A stretch of DNA of 6,420 bases from an uncultured Clostridia bacterium. GTDB taxonomy: Bacteria > Bacillota > Clostridia > Christensenellales > CAG-138. Shown here one piece after another: positions 1 to 6,220 of the stretch. Positions within the stretch are counted from its first letter, which is position 1. Every line of letters begins with the position of its first letter. A model generated the notes under the pieces. That model searched no databases and was not told the origin of the DNA. It was given only the letters and a program-made list of their open reading frames with translations. The stretch is from contig CAKTYT010000026.1 in the NCBI GenBank assembly GCA_934633695.1, positions 1 to 6,420 on the forward strand. Direction: 5' to 3'. The translations under genes were made by a program, and so were the position numbers.

Positions 1-30
1 CATGGGAGGATAGGCAGCTGCCGGATTCCA

Positions 31-60
31 AAAAAGCAGTCACACTCGTGGCTGCTTTTT
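31..60 (+). terminator. Rho-independent terminator of an upstream gene
   Basis: A 13-bp stem (31-43 paired with 48-60, one G-T wobble) closes a 4-base loop and ends in a run of five T. It reads as an intrinsic terminator on the plus strand, for a gene that ends at or before the left edge. The A-rich left arm would also give a U tail on the minus strand, but no minus-strand gene is seen nearby. The same sequence recurs in slightly altered form at 4658-4689. Confidence 0.85.
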
Positions 61-167
61 CTTGTACCTTAATTCTCGCTAAAAAATCCTCCTGCTGCCT
101 CGGTTTAGAAATGTAGTCTCTTAATACGAATTAAAATTTTCACTTGCAAATATATTCCACACGATTC

Positions 168-196
168 TTGACACACAATGTTCCATGTGCTATTAT
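168..196 (+). promoter_or_regulatory. Sigma-A promoter of the LRR lipoprotein gene
   Basis: A consensus -35 TTGACA (168-173) is followed by a 17-base spacer and a -10 TATTAT (191-196). TGC directly before the -10 makes it an extended -10. Transcription would start near 203, giving an untranslated leader of about 39 bases. This rules out the upstream in-frame ATG at 185, which lies inside the promoter, and supports translation from 242. Confidence 0.85.
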
Positions 197-241
197 TCAT
201 TAGCCTTAGGGCTATTACCGATTTGCATGGAAGGAAGACAT

Positions 242-1132
242 ATGAACACAAAAGGTACCGAAAACAGAATGAGACTTACCACTCTCTGCAAAAAGAGTAT
301 TGCCATTGCACTTTGTTTTGTTATGCTGACGCTTGTCGGCTGCACGGGGAGGACGGATAACAACCCCAAACCTTCAGAAAAAATAGGACAACAAGTGGAT
401 AACACTTCCGTTCCTGACGGCATCTCACCAAAAGATTACAATGCACTCCGTTCCTTCCTCGAATGGGAGGACGAAAACGGCGGCAAGAACGGTAAGATGC
501 TGAATATCAATTACTCTCCCGATGACATTTCTACTTGGACGGGCGTTGTTTTCGAAGAAGGTTTTATCAAATCAATTGACTTCAGCATGAAGGGGTTGGC
601 AGGTTCATTTGATTTGAGCGGACTTGATAAGCTGGAATGCATCAACGTTTCAAATAATATGCTTACCTCCATTTGCCTTGATGGACTGGATTCGCTTAAA
701 ACTCTTATCGTCCACGGCAACATGCTGACAAGCCTCACAGTAAATGCCAAATCACTTGAAAAACTCGAATTCAGTTCGAATGACTATCTTACTTCGGTTG
801 AGTTGACAGTTCCGACCAACGGCTTCGACAGCACTGAACAGGCAAAGCTCCTTAACATCGTTGCAGTTCTTGACAACGGTTTCCGCATTGAGCTTTCGTG
901 TGATACGCAGGAAACTGAGCCAAAGGGCTACATTGGCTTCCGTTTCATTGAAGATGAAGGCATCAAGCACTATTTTGCCGTTGCTATGCCGTTTGACGGT
1001 GCTGAAGCCTTCTCCGGATGGCTCGACTTGAATGGTGATTATCCATCAAAGGATACTGATTTCTGCCTTGATGATTTCGTTAATAATCCTGACGGTGAAC
1101 AGTTCCTCTGGCTCAAAGCTGTTTTCGATTGA
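242..1132 (+). CDS. Leucine-rich-repeat lipoprotein (secreted, membrane-anchored)
   Basis: A 296-residue protein probably lipid-anchored on the outer face of the membrane. The ATG at 242 follows GGAAGGAAG (229-237) and lies downstream of the predicted transcription start; an internal Met at residue 10 (269) is an alternative. Residues 11-33 are a basic then hydrophobic signal ending in lipobox LVGC, with Cys34 as the acylation site. A polar linker (35-63) precedes a segment with DENG (77-80) and a W-T-G-V motif (99-102). Leucine-rich repeats of 20-21 residues follow at about 121-189 (N-N-M-L-T-S and G-N-M-L-T-S at matching positions). The C-terminus (about 210-296) carries F-S-GW (257-260) and ends L-K-A-V-F-D, resembling a single InlB B-repeat-like module. 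No dockerin, catalytic motif or sortase signal is visible. The gene at 3621 has the same order of parts. A role in binding or adhesion is inferred; the partner is unknown. Confidence 0.88.
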   Translation: MNTKGTENRMRLTTLCKKSIAIALCFVMLTLVGCTGRTDNNPKPSEKIGQQVDNTSVPDGISPKDYNALRSFLEWEDENGGKNGKMLNINYSPDDISTWTGVVFEEGFIKSIDFSMKGLAGSFDLSGLDKLECINVSNNMLTSICLDGLDSLKTLIVHGNMLTSLTVNAKSLEKLEFSSNDYLTSVELTVPTNGFDSTEQAKLLNIVAVLDNGFRIELSCDTQETEPKGYIGFRFIEDEGIKHYFAVAMPFDGAEAFSGWLDLNGDYPSKDTDFCLDDFVNNPDGEQFLWLKAVFD

Positions 1133-1143
1133 GAATTTTCCGT

Positions 1144-1190
1144 AAAAAAAGACCGACTGCCCACATGAATTTCATGGACAGTCGGCTTTA
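1144..1190. terminator. Bidirectional terminator between convergent genes
   Basis: An imperfect hairpin (core CCGACTG at 1153-1159 with CAGTCGG at 1179-1185, plus inner ATGAA/TTCAT pairing) lies between the stop codons of the genes ending at 1132 and 1204. On the minus strand it is followed by TCTTTTTTT, a strong U tail; on the plus strand by CTTTATTTCTATTTA, a weaker one. It probably ends both transcripts. Confidence 0.85.
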
Positions 1191-1203
1191 TTTCTATTTA
1201 ATT

Positions 1204-3087
1204 CTAATTTTGCAATGCATGACGGAGGACGAGGAGAGCATCTCGTGCATTTACATTGCCGTTGCCGTCAAAGTCGGCTGCTTCAAGACTTTCGCCGACC
1301 AAGACCTCAACACCAATGGCGTGGCGAAGGATCAGTAATGCATCACTCACGTTGATCTCACCGTTGCCGTCTACGTCACCGAGTATTATCGCAGGAGTTG
1401 TGTCGTTAGGATTATTCACAAGCTGAGGATAGGCATACGCAGAAGAACTGTCGATGAACCACAGGTTATCGAAGTCGAATCCGTCATAGCTTGCAGCAGC
1501 TGTCATCTGTTCCGCCGTCAATTCGATACCGTTAGTATCGCGATACGACGTGTCAAGTGTATAGCAGCTGTTTATTGCGGACGAACTCACGCCGTTCAGA
1601 CAGCCGAGCAGTGCGTTGCCGTTTTGACCCGTGCAAGTCACTGTGCCTGCGACATACAAACGAGCATAAGTCCCGTGGTCGCACCTGCCGACAGCACCGC
1701 CGACGTTTGAGAAACCATCGACATTGCCGATGCTGTAGCAGTCATAAATCACTTCGCCGGACTCGGTGCCTTCGCCGGAACCGTTTGCTGCACCGACAAG
1801 TCCACCGACATTGTTCGTTCCGCTGATACTTCCGTGATTGAACGAATAAGCGATCGTCTGCATCATGTCAATCATTCCGCAAATACCGCCCGCATAATCA
1901 TTGCCAACGCTTACATTACCGAAGTTTGCGGAAAGCTCGATCAAACTGTCCTGTGCAATGCCTGCAATGCCGCCCGCAAAGCGGTCAGATGCAGAAATAT
2001 CGGCATAATTTCGACAGTTGGAAACGACGTAACTGCAATCTCCGACAATGCCGCCGATATTGGACTGACCCGAAATGTCTGCACCCGCTGCATTGAGACA
2101 ATTCCGTATGCTTGCTTCATCTGCACTGAAATAGTTTCCGACAATCCCGCCGACCTGGTTTGCCCGCGAATTGACCGCAGAAAAATTCTTGCAGCCGTCG
2201 ATCACACCGTCACCCTTGCCGACAATGCCGCCCATGGCAAATGATTCACCCTCATAAAGCTCGGCGACAGTACCGTGGTTTTCACAGCTCATCAAAGCAC
2301 CTGCGAATCCATACTCGCCAACAATTCCTCCGAAATAATAGTTTGCAGTGATCGTGCCGTAATTTTTACAGCCATAGATACCGGGAGTCCCTTCCTCGGA
2401 ATCGGCATAGAATTTACCGACCACACCGCCGACATAGCCCGTTCCGCTGATGAAGGAATGGTTCTCACAATCGCGTATCTGCGATGCATTGCATTCGGCA
2501 GCGATGCCTCCGACGAAATTTCCGCCGCAGATGTTGGATGAGTACAGCTTGACATCCGAAATTACAGCGTTATAGGTTATCCCGAACAGCCCTGCACTGC
2601 CCTCATAGTCTGAACTGATAAACAACCCGTGAATTCCGTGGCCGTTACCGTTGAAATTGCCGGAAAACGCAAACTCTTCATCGATATACTGCCCGATTGG
2701 CGTCCAGCTGTTTGCAGGGGGAGTGCCGCTCTCATCGTTCCAGTGTTCGCAATTCTCAAGATCGCTGTTCAAATAAATGTCGTTCGTCATTGAAAAATAC
2801 ATTCCGCTGAAATCTTCACCGCTGTTTACCCTGCTTGCAAGCAAGGCAAGCTCGGCACCATTTGCAATGATGTACGGATCTTCTGCCGTACCTCTGCCTT
2901 CAAATGTCTCGGCAATGCTGCCGTCCCAAACAGTACCTTCGGATTTAACCGAAATGCCGCAAACATATTTCTCCGATTCGGCAGCAAAGCCTCTCCTATC
3001 CAATGGCACAGAATGACCGAATGCCATTGTCATCAGCACTGCTCCCGACATTATTCCGCATAGTACGCGGCTCGTGTTCTTCTTCAT
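1204..3087 (-). CDS. GLUG-repeat protein with C-terminal type I dockerin
   Basis: A secreted 627-residue protein that probably joins a cellulosome-type complex. The ATG at 3087 has GGAG (3096-3099) eight bases upstream; the longer in-frame start at 3129 overlaps the promoter -10 and is rejected. Residues 1-36 are a signal peptide (MKK, hydrophobic core, G-F-A-A). Residues 62-107 hold the G-T-A-E-D-P-Y-I-I...N-D-I-Y-L block typical before GLUG repeats. Ten GLUG-like motifs (V/A/I-GG-I-V-G type) occur near 192, 219, 252, 285, 312, 344, 371, 399, 427 and 462, spaced 27-35 residues, predicting a beta-solenoid. After L-T-A-E-Q-M (523-528) and a closing Y-P-Q-L, the dockerin spans 569-627. Its two calcium loops, D571-D582 and D605-D616, both have D-x-D-G-N-G and intact acidic positions. 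Residues at the usual cohesin-specificity positions are V580/S581 and A614/R615. No catalytic domain is seen; a structural or adhesive role is inferred. Confidence 0.93.
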   Translation of the reverse strand: MKKNTSRVLCGIMSGAVLMTMAFGHSVPLDRRGFAAESEKYVCGISVKSEGTVWDGSIAETFEGRGTAEDPYIIANGAELALLASRVNSGEDFSGMYFSMTNDIYLNSDLENCEHWNDESGTPPANSWTPIGQYIDEEFAFSGNFNGNGHGIHGLFISSDYEGSAGLFGITYNAVISDVKLYSSNICGGNFVGGIAAECNASQIRDCENHSFISGTGYVGGVVGKFYADSEEGTPGIYGCKNYGTITANYYFGGIVGEYGFAGALMSCENHGTVAELYEGESFAMGGIVGKGDGVIDGCKNFSAVNSRANQVGGIVGNYFSADEASIRNCLNAAGADISGQSNIGGIVGDCSYVVSNCRNYADISASDRFAGGIAGIAQDSLIELSANFGNVSVGNDYAGGICGMIDMMQTIAYSFNHGSISGTNNVGGLVGAANGSGEGTESGEVIYDCYSIGNVDGFSNVGGAVGRCDHGTYARLYVAGTVTCTGQNGNALLGCLNGVSSSAINSCYTLDTSYRDTNGIELTAEQMTAAASYDGFDFDNLWFIDSSSAYAYPQLVNNPNDTTPAIILGDVDGNGEINVSDALLILRHAIGVEVLVGESLEAADFDGNGNVNARDALLVLRHALQN

Positions 3088-3129
3088 TTTTCTATCTCCA
3101 TCTTGACCGCTCCTGCGGTTCCGGCACAT

Positions 3130-3158
3130 ATTATAGCACGGGAAGAAAGATAATTCAA
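3130..3158 (-). promoter_or_regulatory. Sigma-A promoter of the GLUG/dockerin gene
   Basis: Read on the minus strand: -35 TTGAAT (3158-3153), 17-base spacer, consensus -10 TATAAT (3135-3130) preceded by TGC. Transcription would start near 3123, about 36 bases before the ATG at 3087. This fixes the start of the gene by excluding the upstream Met at 3129. Confidence 0.82.
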
Positions 3159-3168
3159 TGCATGGGCG

Positions 3169-3184
3169 GAGCTTATAAAAGCTC
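3169..3184. repeat. Short palindrome upstream of the GLUG/dockerin promoter
   Basis: GAGCTT (3169-3174) and AAGCTC (3179-3184) form a perfect 6-bp inverted repeat around ATAA. It sits about 10 bases upstream of the minus-strand -35 box, where an activator site could lie. No regulator is recognised and short palindromes of this length can arise by chance. Confidence 0.3.
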
Positions 3185-3211
3185 TCGGCAGGCTTACGGC
3201 ACGAAAACCGT

Positions 3212-3241
3212 TTTTTCCGGTGATCAAGCTTTCCGGAAAAA
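3212..3241. repeat. Inverted repeat in the divergent intergenic region
   Basis: TTTTTCCGG (3212-3220) and CCGGAAAAA (3233-3241) are perfect 9-base arms around a 12-base spacer that itself contains TGATCA. It lies between the two divergent promoters, about 55 bases from the minus-strand -35 and about 107 from the plus-strand -35. It could be a protein-binding site or a hairpin insulating the two units; neither is demonstrated. Confidence 0.45.
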
Positions 3242-3347
3242 TCAATTACGCATCAGCTCAAGTTTTAGGCTTTGACTCAGCAATAGCCAAAACCCGATAA
3301 TTCTGTCGAAAACAGTATAAAAAACCAAAAAAATCATTAAAATTCCG

Positions 3348-3376
3348 TTGACAACATATTACTCTTATGGTAAAAT
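3348..3376 (+). promoter_or_regulatory. Sigma-A promoter of the small ORF and LRR-dockerin unit
   Basis: Consensus -35 TTGACA (3348-3353), 17-base spacer, -10 TAAAAT (3371-3376) preceded by TGG (extended -10). Transcription would start near 3383, leaving a leader of about 66 bases before the small ORF at 3449. No second promoter is seen between the small ORF and the gene at 3621, so both are likely on one transcript. Confidence 0.85.
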
Positions 3377-3395
3377 GAGGACAGTAACGGTATTG

Positions 3396-3425
3396 CTTGC
3401 AGGAAAACCATTGACTTGCAGGAAA
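3396..3425 (+). repeat. Tandem direct repeat in the 5' leader
   Basis: CTTGCAGGAAA occurs at 3396-3406 and exactly again at 3415-3425, a 19-base period, each preceded by ATTG (with one extra A before the second copy). Both copies lie in the predicted untranslated leader; a partial third match (GCAGGAGGAAAA, 3436-3447) coincides with the ribosome binding site of the small ORF. This could be an RNA-level binding site or false ribosome binding sites; the function is unknown. Confidence 0.6.
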
Positions 3426-3448
3426 TTTTTGTACCGCAGGAGGAAAAT

Positions 3449-3604
3449 ATGGGTAAACGAATGAAGCTTCGGAGCATCGTTGCACCTTTAGATGGTGTAA
3501 TGACCGCAGTTGAGAAGTACTTGTACTCCCCAATTACAGTTTCACTTAACGAAGCATTGACTATAGAATGTTTCTCAAATCATGTAACAAATCAAAACGA
3601 CTAA
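3449..3604 (+). CDS. Small ORF of 51 residues, function unknown
   Basis: The ATG at 3449 has a near-perfect Shine-Dalgarno AGGAGG (3438-3443) five bases upstream, the best in the window, and lies about 66 bases after a strong promoter. This is the main evidence that it is translated; the earlier in-frame ATG at 3416 has no comparable site. The product starts with a basic stretch (M-G-K-R-M-K-L-R) and continues as a mildly hydrophobic segment to about residue 38. It then has one Cys (residue 41) and a polar tail ending N-Q-N-D. No signal peptide, membrane helix or known domain is recognised. The TAA at 3602-3604 is 16 bases before the LRR-dockerin start, in a different frame, so it is neither a fused part nor an N-terminal extension. 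It could be a leader peptide tuning expression of the next gene, a small cytoplasmic protein, or a decayed remnant. Confidence 0.55.
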   Translation: MGKRMKLRSIVAPLDGVMTAVEKYLYSPITVSLNEALTIECFSNHVTNQND

Positions 3605-3620
3605 AATTGGAGGCATCACC

Positions 3621-4562
3621 ATGAAAAAGCTCACAAACCTTACTGCTATTTTTTGCAGCATCCTTCTCCTTTTCCTTGCCGTAACCGGCAGCAGCATTCT
3701 TGCTGACCTTGATTGGGTTAGCGACTGGACGGATGGTGGACTGAATAGTTTTTACTATCAAGAAGATTTAGATAGGATCGATGCCTTTATGAATCAGGTT
3801 GATGAAAACGGCATTACCAATGCCGAAAAATGCAATTGTGAGGAAACAGCCGACCCCGTTCTTTGGGGTTTTGAATATGATGGCGAAAACACTTACGATT
3901 TCATCGAGCTGTTTATCAATTACAATGTCTGGCCCTGCTACTGGTCAGGTTACTTGGATTTTTACGGTGCTTTTGATTTTACAGGCACAACGATACGGGA
4001 GGTTTACCTTGATACCTGCCGCATCAACGAAATAATCCTCGACAACTGCCGAAATCTTTCGAAACTGACACTCAAGAATTTGAGCGAGTGTACTCGTATT
4101 TCAACTGTCGGCTCAACTCTCGAATCGGGAAAGATCAACGTTAATACCTGCTCGATAAAGAGAATGGATTTGGGTGTCCGGCATTTTGACACTGCAATTC
4201 ATGCTCTGGCTATCGGCGGCGGCAAGCTCGGTGCAGAGTTTTTCAGTACGGACGAAGCCAATGTCATACTCAGTTCAAGACAACTCGGCTATGAAAACAA
4301 TTTTATCGGCTGGTTCAAAGACGGTGAACTTATAAGCGATGCCAATGGTATTGTCGTGCATGAGGGCGGCAATTATATCGCTGCCTTTGCAGGCGACGTA
4401 ACCAATGACGGCTGCCTTAACGTTGCCGATGCAGTCCAGCTCATGCGTGAAGCACTGGGGGTTGTCGAGACGAGGGACGTCACAATGAGCGACATTAATT
4501 ACGATGGCTCTGTCGGCATTAATGACGCTGTACTCCTCCTCAGAGCAGTTATGGGAATTTAA
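3621..4562 (+). CDS. Leucine-rich-repeat protein with C-terminal type I dockerin
   Basis: A secreted 313-residue protein predicted to dock onto a cohesin-bearing scaffoldin. GGAGG (3609-3613) is seven bases before the ATG. Residues 1-28 are a signal peptide (M-K-K, long Leu-rich core, likely cleavage after S-S-I-L-A). Residues 48-118 resemble the N-terminal segment of the lipoprotein gene at 242 (shared D-E-N-G at 61-64). Degenerate leucine-rich repeats occupy about 119-185. Residues 195-257 form an InlB B-repeat-like module with F-I-GW (228-231), F-K-D-G-E-L-I-S and closing I-A-A-F. The dockerin spans 258-313 with loops D259-D270 and D291-D302. The loops are imperfect: Thr261 replaces the usual N/D at position 3 of loop 1, and Gly299 replaces N/D at position 9 of loop 2. 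Specificity positions read V268/A269 and I300/N301, unlike the GLUG protein. No catalytic domain is visible. It probably shares a transcript with the 51-residue ORF. Confidence 0.92.
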   Translation: MKKLTNLTAIFCSILLLFLAVTGSSILADLDWVSDWTDGGLNSFYYQEDLDRIDAFMNQVDENGITNAEKCNCEETADPVLWGFEYDGENTYDFIELFINYNVWPCYWSGYLDFYGAFDFTGTTIREVYLDTCRINEIILDNCRNLSKLTLKNLSECTRISTVGSTLESGKINVNTCSIKRMDLGVRHFDTAIHALAIGGGKLGAEFFSTDEANVILSSRQLGYENNFIGWFKDGELISDANGIVVHEGGNYIAAFAGDVTNDGCLNVADAVQLMREALGVVETRDVTMSDINYDGSVGINDAVLLLRAVMGI

Positions 4563-4657
4563 GCATAGCTCATGCTGATACTACTCCATTCGTAAATTGT
4601 AATCGAGGCTTAAACTCGGGGCGAAACACCCCCCAAAAAACCTACACTCCTTCGGTT

Positions 4658-4689
4658 AAAAGCGGTCACTTAACGTGGCTGCTTTTTTT
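4658..4689 (+). terminator. Rho-independent terminator after the LRR-dockerin gene
   Basis: A 12-bp stem (4658-4669 with 4675-4686, two G-T wobbles), 5-base loop and seven T (4683-4689). It lies 95 bases after the stop codon at 4562 and ends the small ORF/LRR-dockerin transcript. Arms and tail closely match the terminator at 31-60. Confidence 0.88.
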
Positions 4690-4702
4690 GATACAGTAAA
4701 CA

Positions 4703-4742
4703 GCAAAACAGCAGCGAGGAGCGAATCCTGCTGCTGTTTTGC
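4703..4742 (-). terminator. Terminator of the aminotransferase gene
   Basis: Perfect 13-bp arms GCAAAACAGCAGC (4703-4715) and GCTGCTGTTTTGC (4730-4742), extended by AGGA/TCCT pairing inside. It starts 26 bases beyond the aminotransferase stop (minus strand). The T-run is part of the stem and the tail on the minus strand is only TGTTTACTG, so termination may be imperfect; the neighbouring hairpin at 4658 may back it up. Confidence 0.7.
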
Positions 4743-4768
4743 AGAGAAGTCAACGACAAAGCGGGAAC

Positions 4769-5959
4769 TTATCTTTCATTATACCTCTTGATACCGAGGG
4801 CAAGGAGATCCATAGCCCTCTCGAGGTCCTTCTGCTTGAGACAATAGGCGATACGAATTTCGTTTATGCCCTTGCCGGGGGTCGCATAGAAGCCTTCGCC
4901 GGGAGCAAACATGACTGTCTCGCCGTTATCGTCAAAGTCGGTGAGGAGCCATTTCTGGAAGGAATCGGCATTATCAACGGGGAGAGCTGCCATCATGTAG
5001 AAAGCACCCTGAGGTTCTTTGACAACAACGCCCGGAATTTCAAGGAGCTTGTTGTAGCAAGTATCGCGGCGGAGCTTGTATTCGTCACGAACTGCATCGA
5101 AATAAGTGGGGTCAACGTCATAGAGAGCGGCGGAAGCGATCTGATCGAGCGTTGCAACGGAGAGCCTTGCCTGGCAGAACTTCATCAGCTGCTGCTGCAA
5201 TTCCTTATTGCGGGTAATGATGGTACCGATCCTTGCACCGCAGGCGGAGAAACGCTTTGAAACGGAGTCGATAATAACGGCATTATCACTTATATCGTCA
5301 AACTCTCCGATGGTTGCGAGCTTTTCGCCGCCGTAAACGAATTCACGGTAGACTTCATCGCCGATAACAAAGAGGTCGTGCTCCTTGGCAACGTCGGCAA
5401 TCATCCTCAGCTCTTCATGGGTGAGGATAACGCCTGTGGGGTTGCCGGGGTTGGTGAACATGATCGCACGGGTGTTCTCGTTTATGAGAGCTTCGATTTT
5501 TTCGCGGAATGCATAGCGGTAACCGCCCTCGGGGGAAGTCGTCAGGGGACGGATAACGCCGCCCGCACTCTTGACAAAGGTGTTGTAGTTGGGGTAGAAG
5601 GGTTCCGGAATGATAACCTCACTGCCCGGGTCGAGAATGCTGAGCATCAGCATCTGAAGGGCTTCACTGCCGCCGGTGGTGATAAGAATATCGCTTTCGT
5701 CGTAATGAATGCCGAGGTTTTCGTAATAACGCTGAACAGCCTTCACCATGACGGGAAGTCCGGGAGAAGGAGCATATGCAAGCACGGGAAGTTCAAAATT
5801 CTTCACTGCTTCAAAATATGCGGGCGGTGTTGCAATATCGGGCTGACCGATGTTAAGGTGATAAATCTTTTTGCCCTTCTGCTCTGCTTCGACTGCATAG
5901 GGGTGGAACTTACGCATGGGGGAAAGACCGCAGGCAAGTGCCTTCTGTGAGATTTTCAT
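4769..5959 (-). CDS. PLP-dependent class I/II aminotransferase (aspartate aminotransferase-like)
   Basis: A cytoplasmic fold-type I enzyme that transfers an amino group from an amino acid to a 2-oxo acid through pyridoxal phosphate. Its 396 residues match the usual family length. The ATG at 5959 has GGAGG (5965-5969) upstream and aligns with the family N-terminus; the longer frame to 6070 lies in the leader. Visible motifs are N-I-G-Q-P-D (36-41), the cofactor-phosphate turn T-T-G-G-S-E-A (94-100) and N-P-G-N-P-T-G (170-176) with conserved Asn173. Also visible are G-D-E-V-Y (200-204) with Asp201 and Tyr204, S-V-S-K with Schiff-base Lys235 followed by R-F-S-A-C-G-A-R-I-G (236-245), and the C-terminal substrate-carboxylate Arg369 in N-E-I-R-I-A-Y. 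All catalytic residues are present. The exact substrate (aspartate, aromatic, alanine or N-acetyl-diaminopimelate type) cannot be fixed from sequence alone, so no symbol is given. The gene stands alone, with its own promoter and terminator, and no pathway neighbour. Confidence 0.95.
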   Translation of the reverse strand: MKISQKALACGLSPMRKFHPYAVEAEQKGKKIYHLNIGQPDIATPPAYFEAVKNFELPVLAYAPSPGLPVMVKAVQRYYENLGIHYDESDILITTGGSEALQMLMLSILDPGSEVIIPEPFYPNYNTFVKSAGGVIRPLTTSPEGGYRYAFREKIEALINENTRAIMFTNPGNPTGVILTHEELRMIADVAKEHDLFVIGDEVYREFVYGGEKLATIGEFDDISDNAVIIDSVSKRFSACGARIGTIITRNKELQQQLMKFCQARLSVATLDQIASAALYDVDPTYFDAVRDEYKLRRDTCYNKLLEIPGVVVKEPQGAFYMMAALPVDNADSFQKWLLTDFDDNGETVMFAPGEGFYATPGKGINEIRIAYCLKQKDLERAMDLLALGIKRYNER

Positions 5960-6099
5960 GGATGCCTCCAAAGATATTTGTTGAAAATGGGCGGCCATAT
6001 CATTAAAGACAGAAACGCAGAACCACACAGCCTGCGTGCAAGGAGCTGCCGGGACGGACAATATTCTCACTTATGTCAGACATCCCACGAAATAACCGC
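5960..6099 (-). promoter_or_regulatory. Long structured 5' leader of the aminotransferase gene
   Basis: From the predicted transcription start (near 6099) to the ATG there are about 140 bases without a gene. They include ACGCAG/CTGCGT arms (6015-6020 and 6032-6037, 11-base loop), a more distant GGGATG/CGTCCC pairing, and the ribosome binding site. I see no T-box consensus, no known riboswitch core and no U-tailed attenuator. It may be a cis-regulatory leader, but this rests only on length and weak pairing. Confidence 0.3.
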
Positions 6100-6105
6100 A
6101 GGATC

Positions 6106-6134
6106 ATTTTACCATGGAAGAGCTTGTTTTGCAA
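6106..6134 (-). promoter_or_regulatory. Sigma-A promoter of the aminotransferase gene
   Basis: On the minus strand: -35 TTGCAA (6134-6129), 17-base spacer, -10 TAAAAT (6111-6106), preceded by TGG. ATGGTAAAATGA here matches the -10 region of the promoter at 3348-3376. It lies about 147 bases upstream of the ATG at 5959. Confidence 0.78.
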
Positions 6135-6220
6135 GGGCTTTTTATGAGAAATCGGAAGTCTGAGCTTAGACTAATTCATAATGTGTAATCAGCTTTTTCC
6201 GGGAAATTTATTGTTTCGAA

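Noticed and set aside
1..13. Possible tail of an upstream gene ending at TAG (11-13)
   Set aside because: The frame and the terminator 18 bases later fit a gene end, but three codons cannot support a CDS call, and two other plus frames are also open at the edge.
185..241. N-terminal extension of the LRR lipoprotein from the ATG at 185
   Set aside because: The ATG overlaps the promoter spacer and -10 and lies before the predicted transcription start; 242 has a ribosome binding site and gives a normal lipoprotein signal.
1069..1132. Hidden or frameshifted dockerin at the end of the LRR lipoprotein
   Set aside because: The D-L-N-G-D and N-N-P-D-G stretches do not form the paired calcium loops with following L-x-x-L-R helices, and no dockerin-like frame continues after the stop.
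1557..2244. Long plus-strand ORFs opposite the GLUG-repeat gene
   Set aside because: They are antisense shadows of repetitive Gly/Asn/Ala-rich coding sequence, rich in Arg, His and Cys, without ribosome binding sites or recognisable domains.
1204..3129. GLUG region considered as a CRISPR or DNA tandem array
   Set aside because: The repetition is at the protein level (27-35 residue period) with diverged DNA; there are no identical repeats with spacers.
4618..4634. GGGG...CCCC hairpin after the LRR-dockerin gene
   Set aside because: The stem is only four pairs and has no U tail on either strand; the hairpin at 4658-4689 is the convincing terminator.
4739..5950. Plus-strand ORFs of 173 and 190 residues opposite the aminotransferase
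   Set aside because: They overlap a gene with all its catalytic motifs intact, and show no promoter, ribosome binding site or family features.
5960..6070. Extended N-terminus of the aminotransferase
   Set aside because: The upstream residues do not resemble the family, and GGAGG at 5965-5969 directs initiation at 5959.
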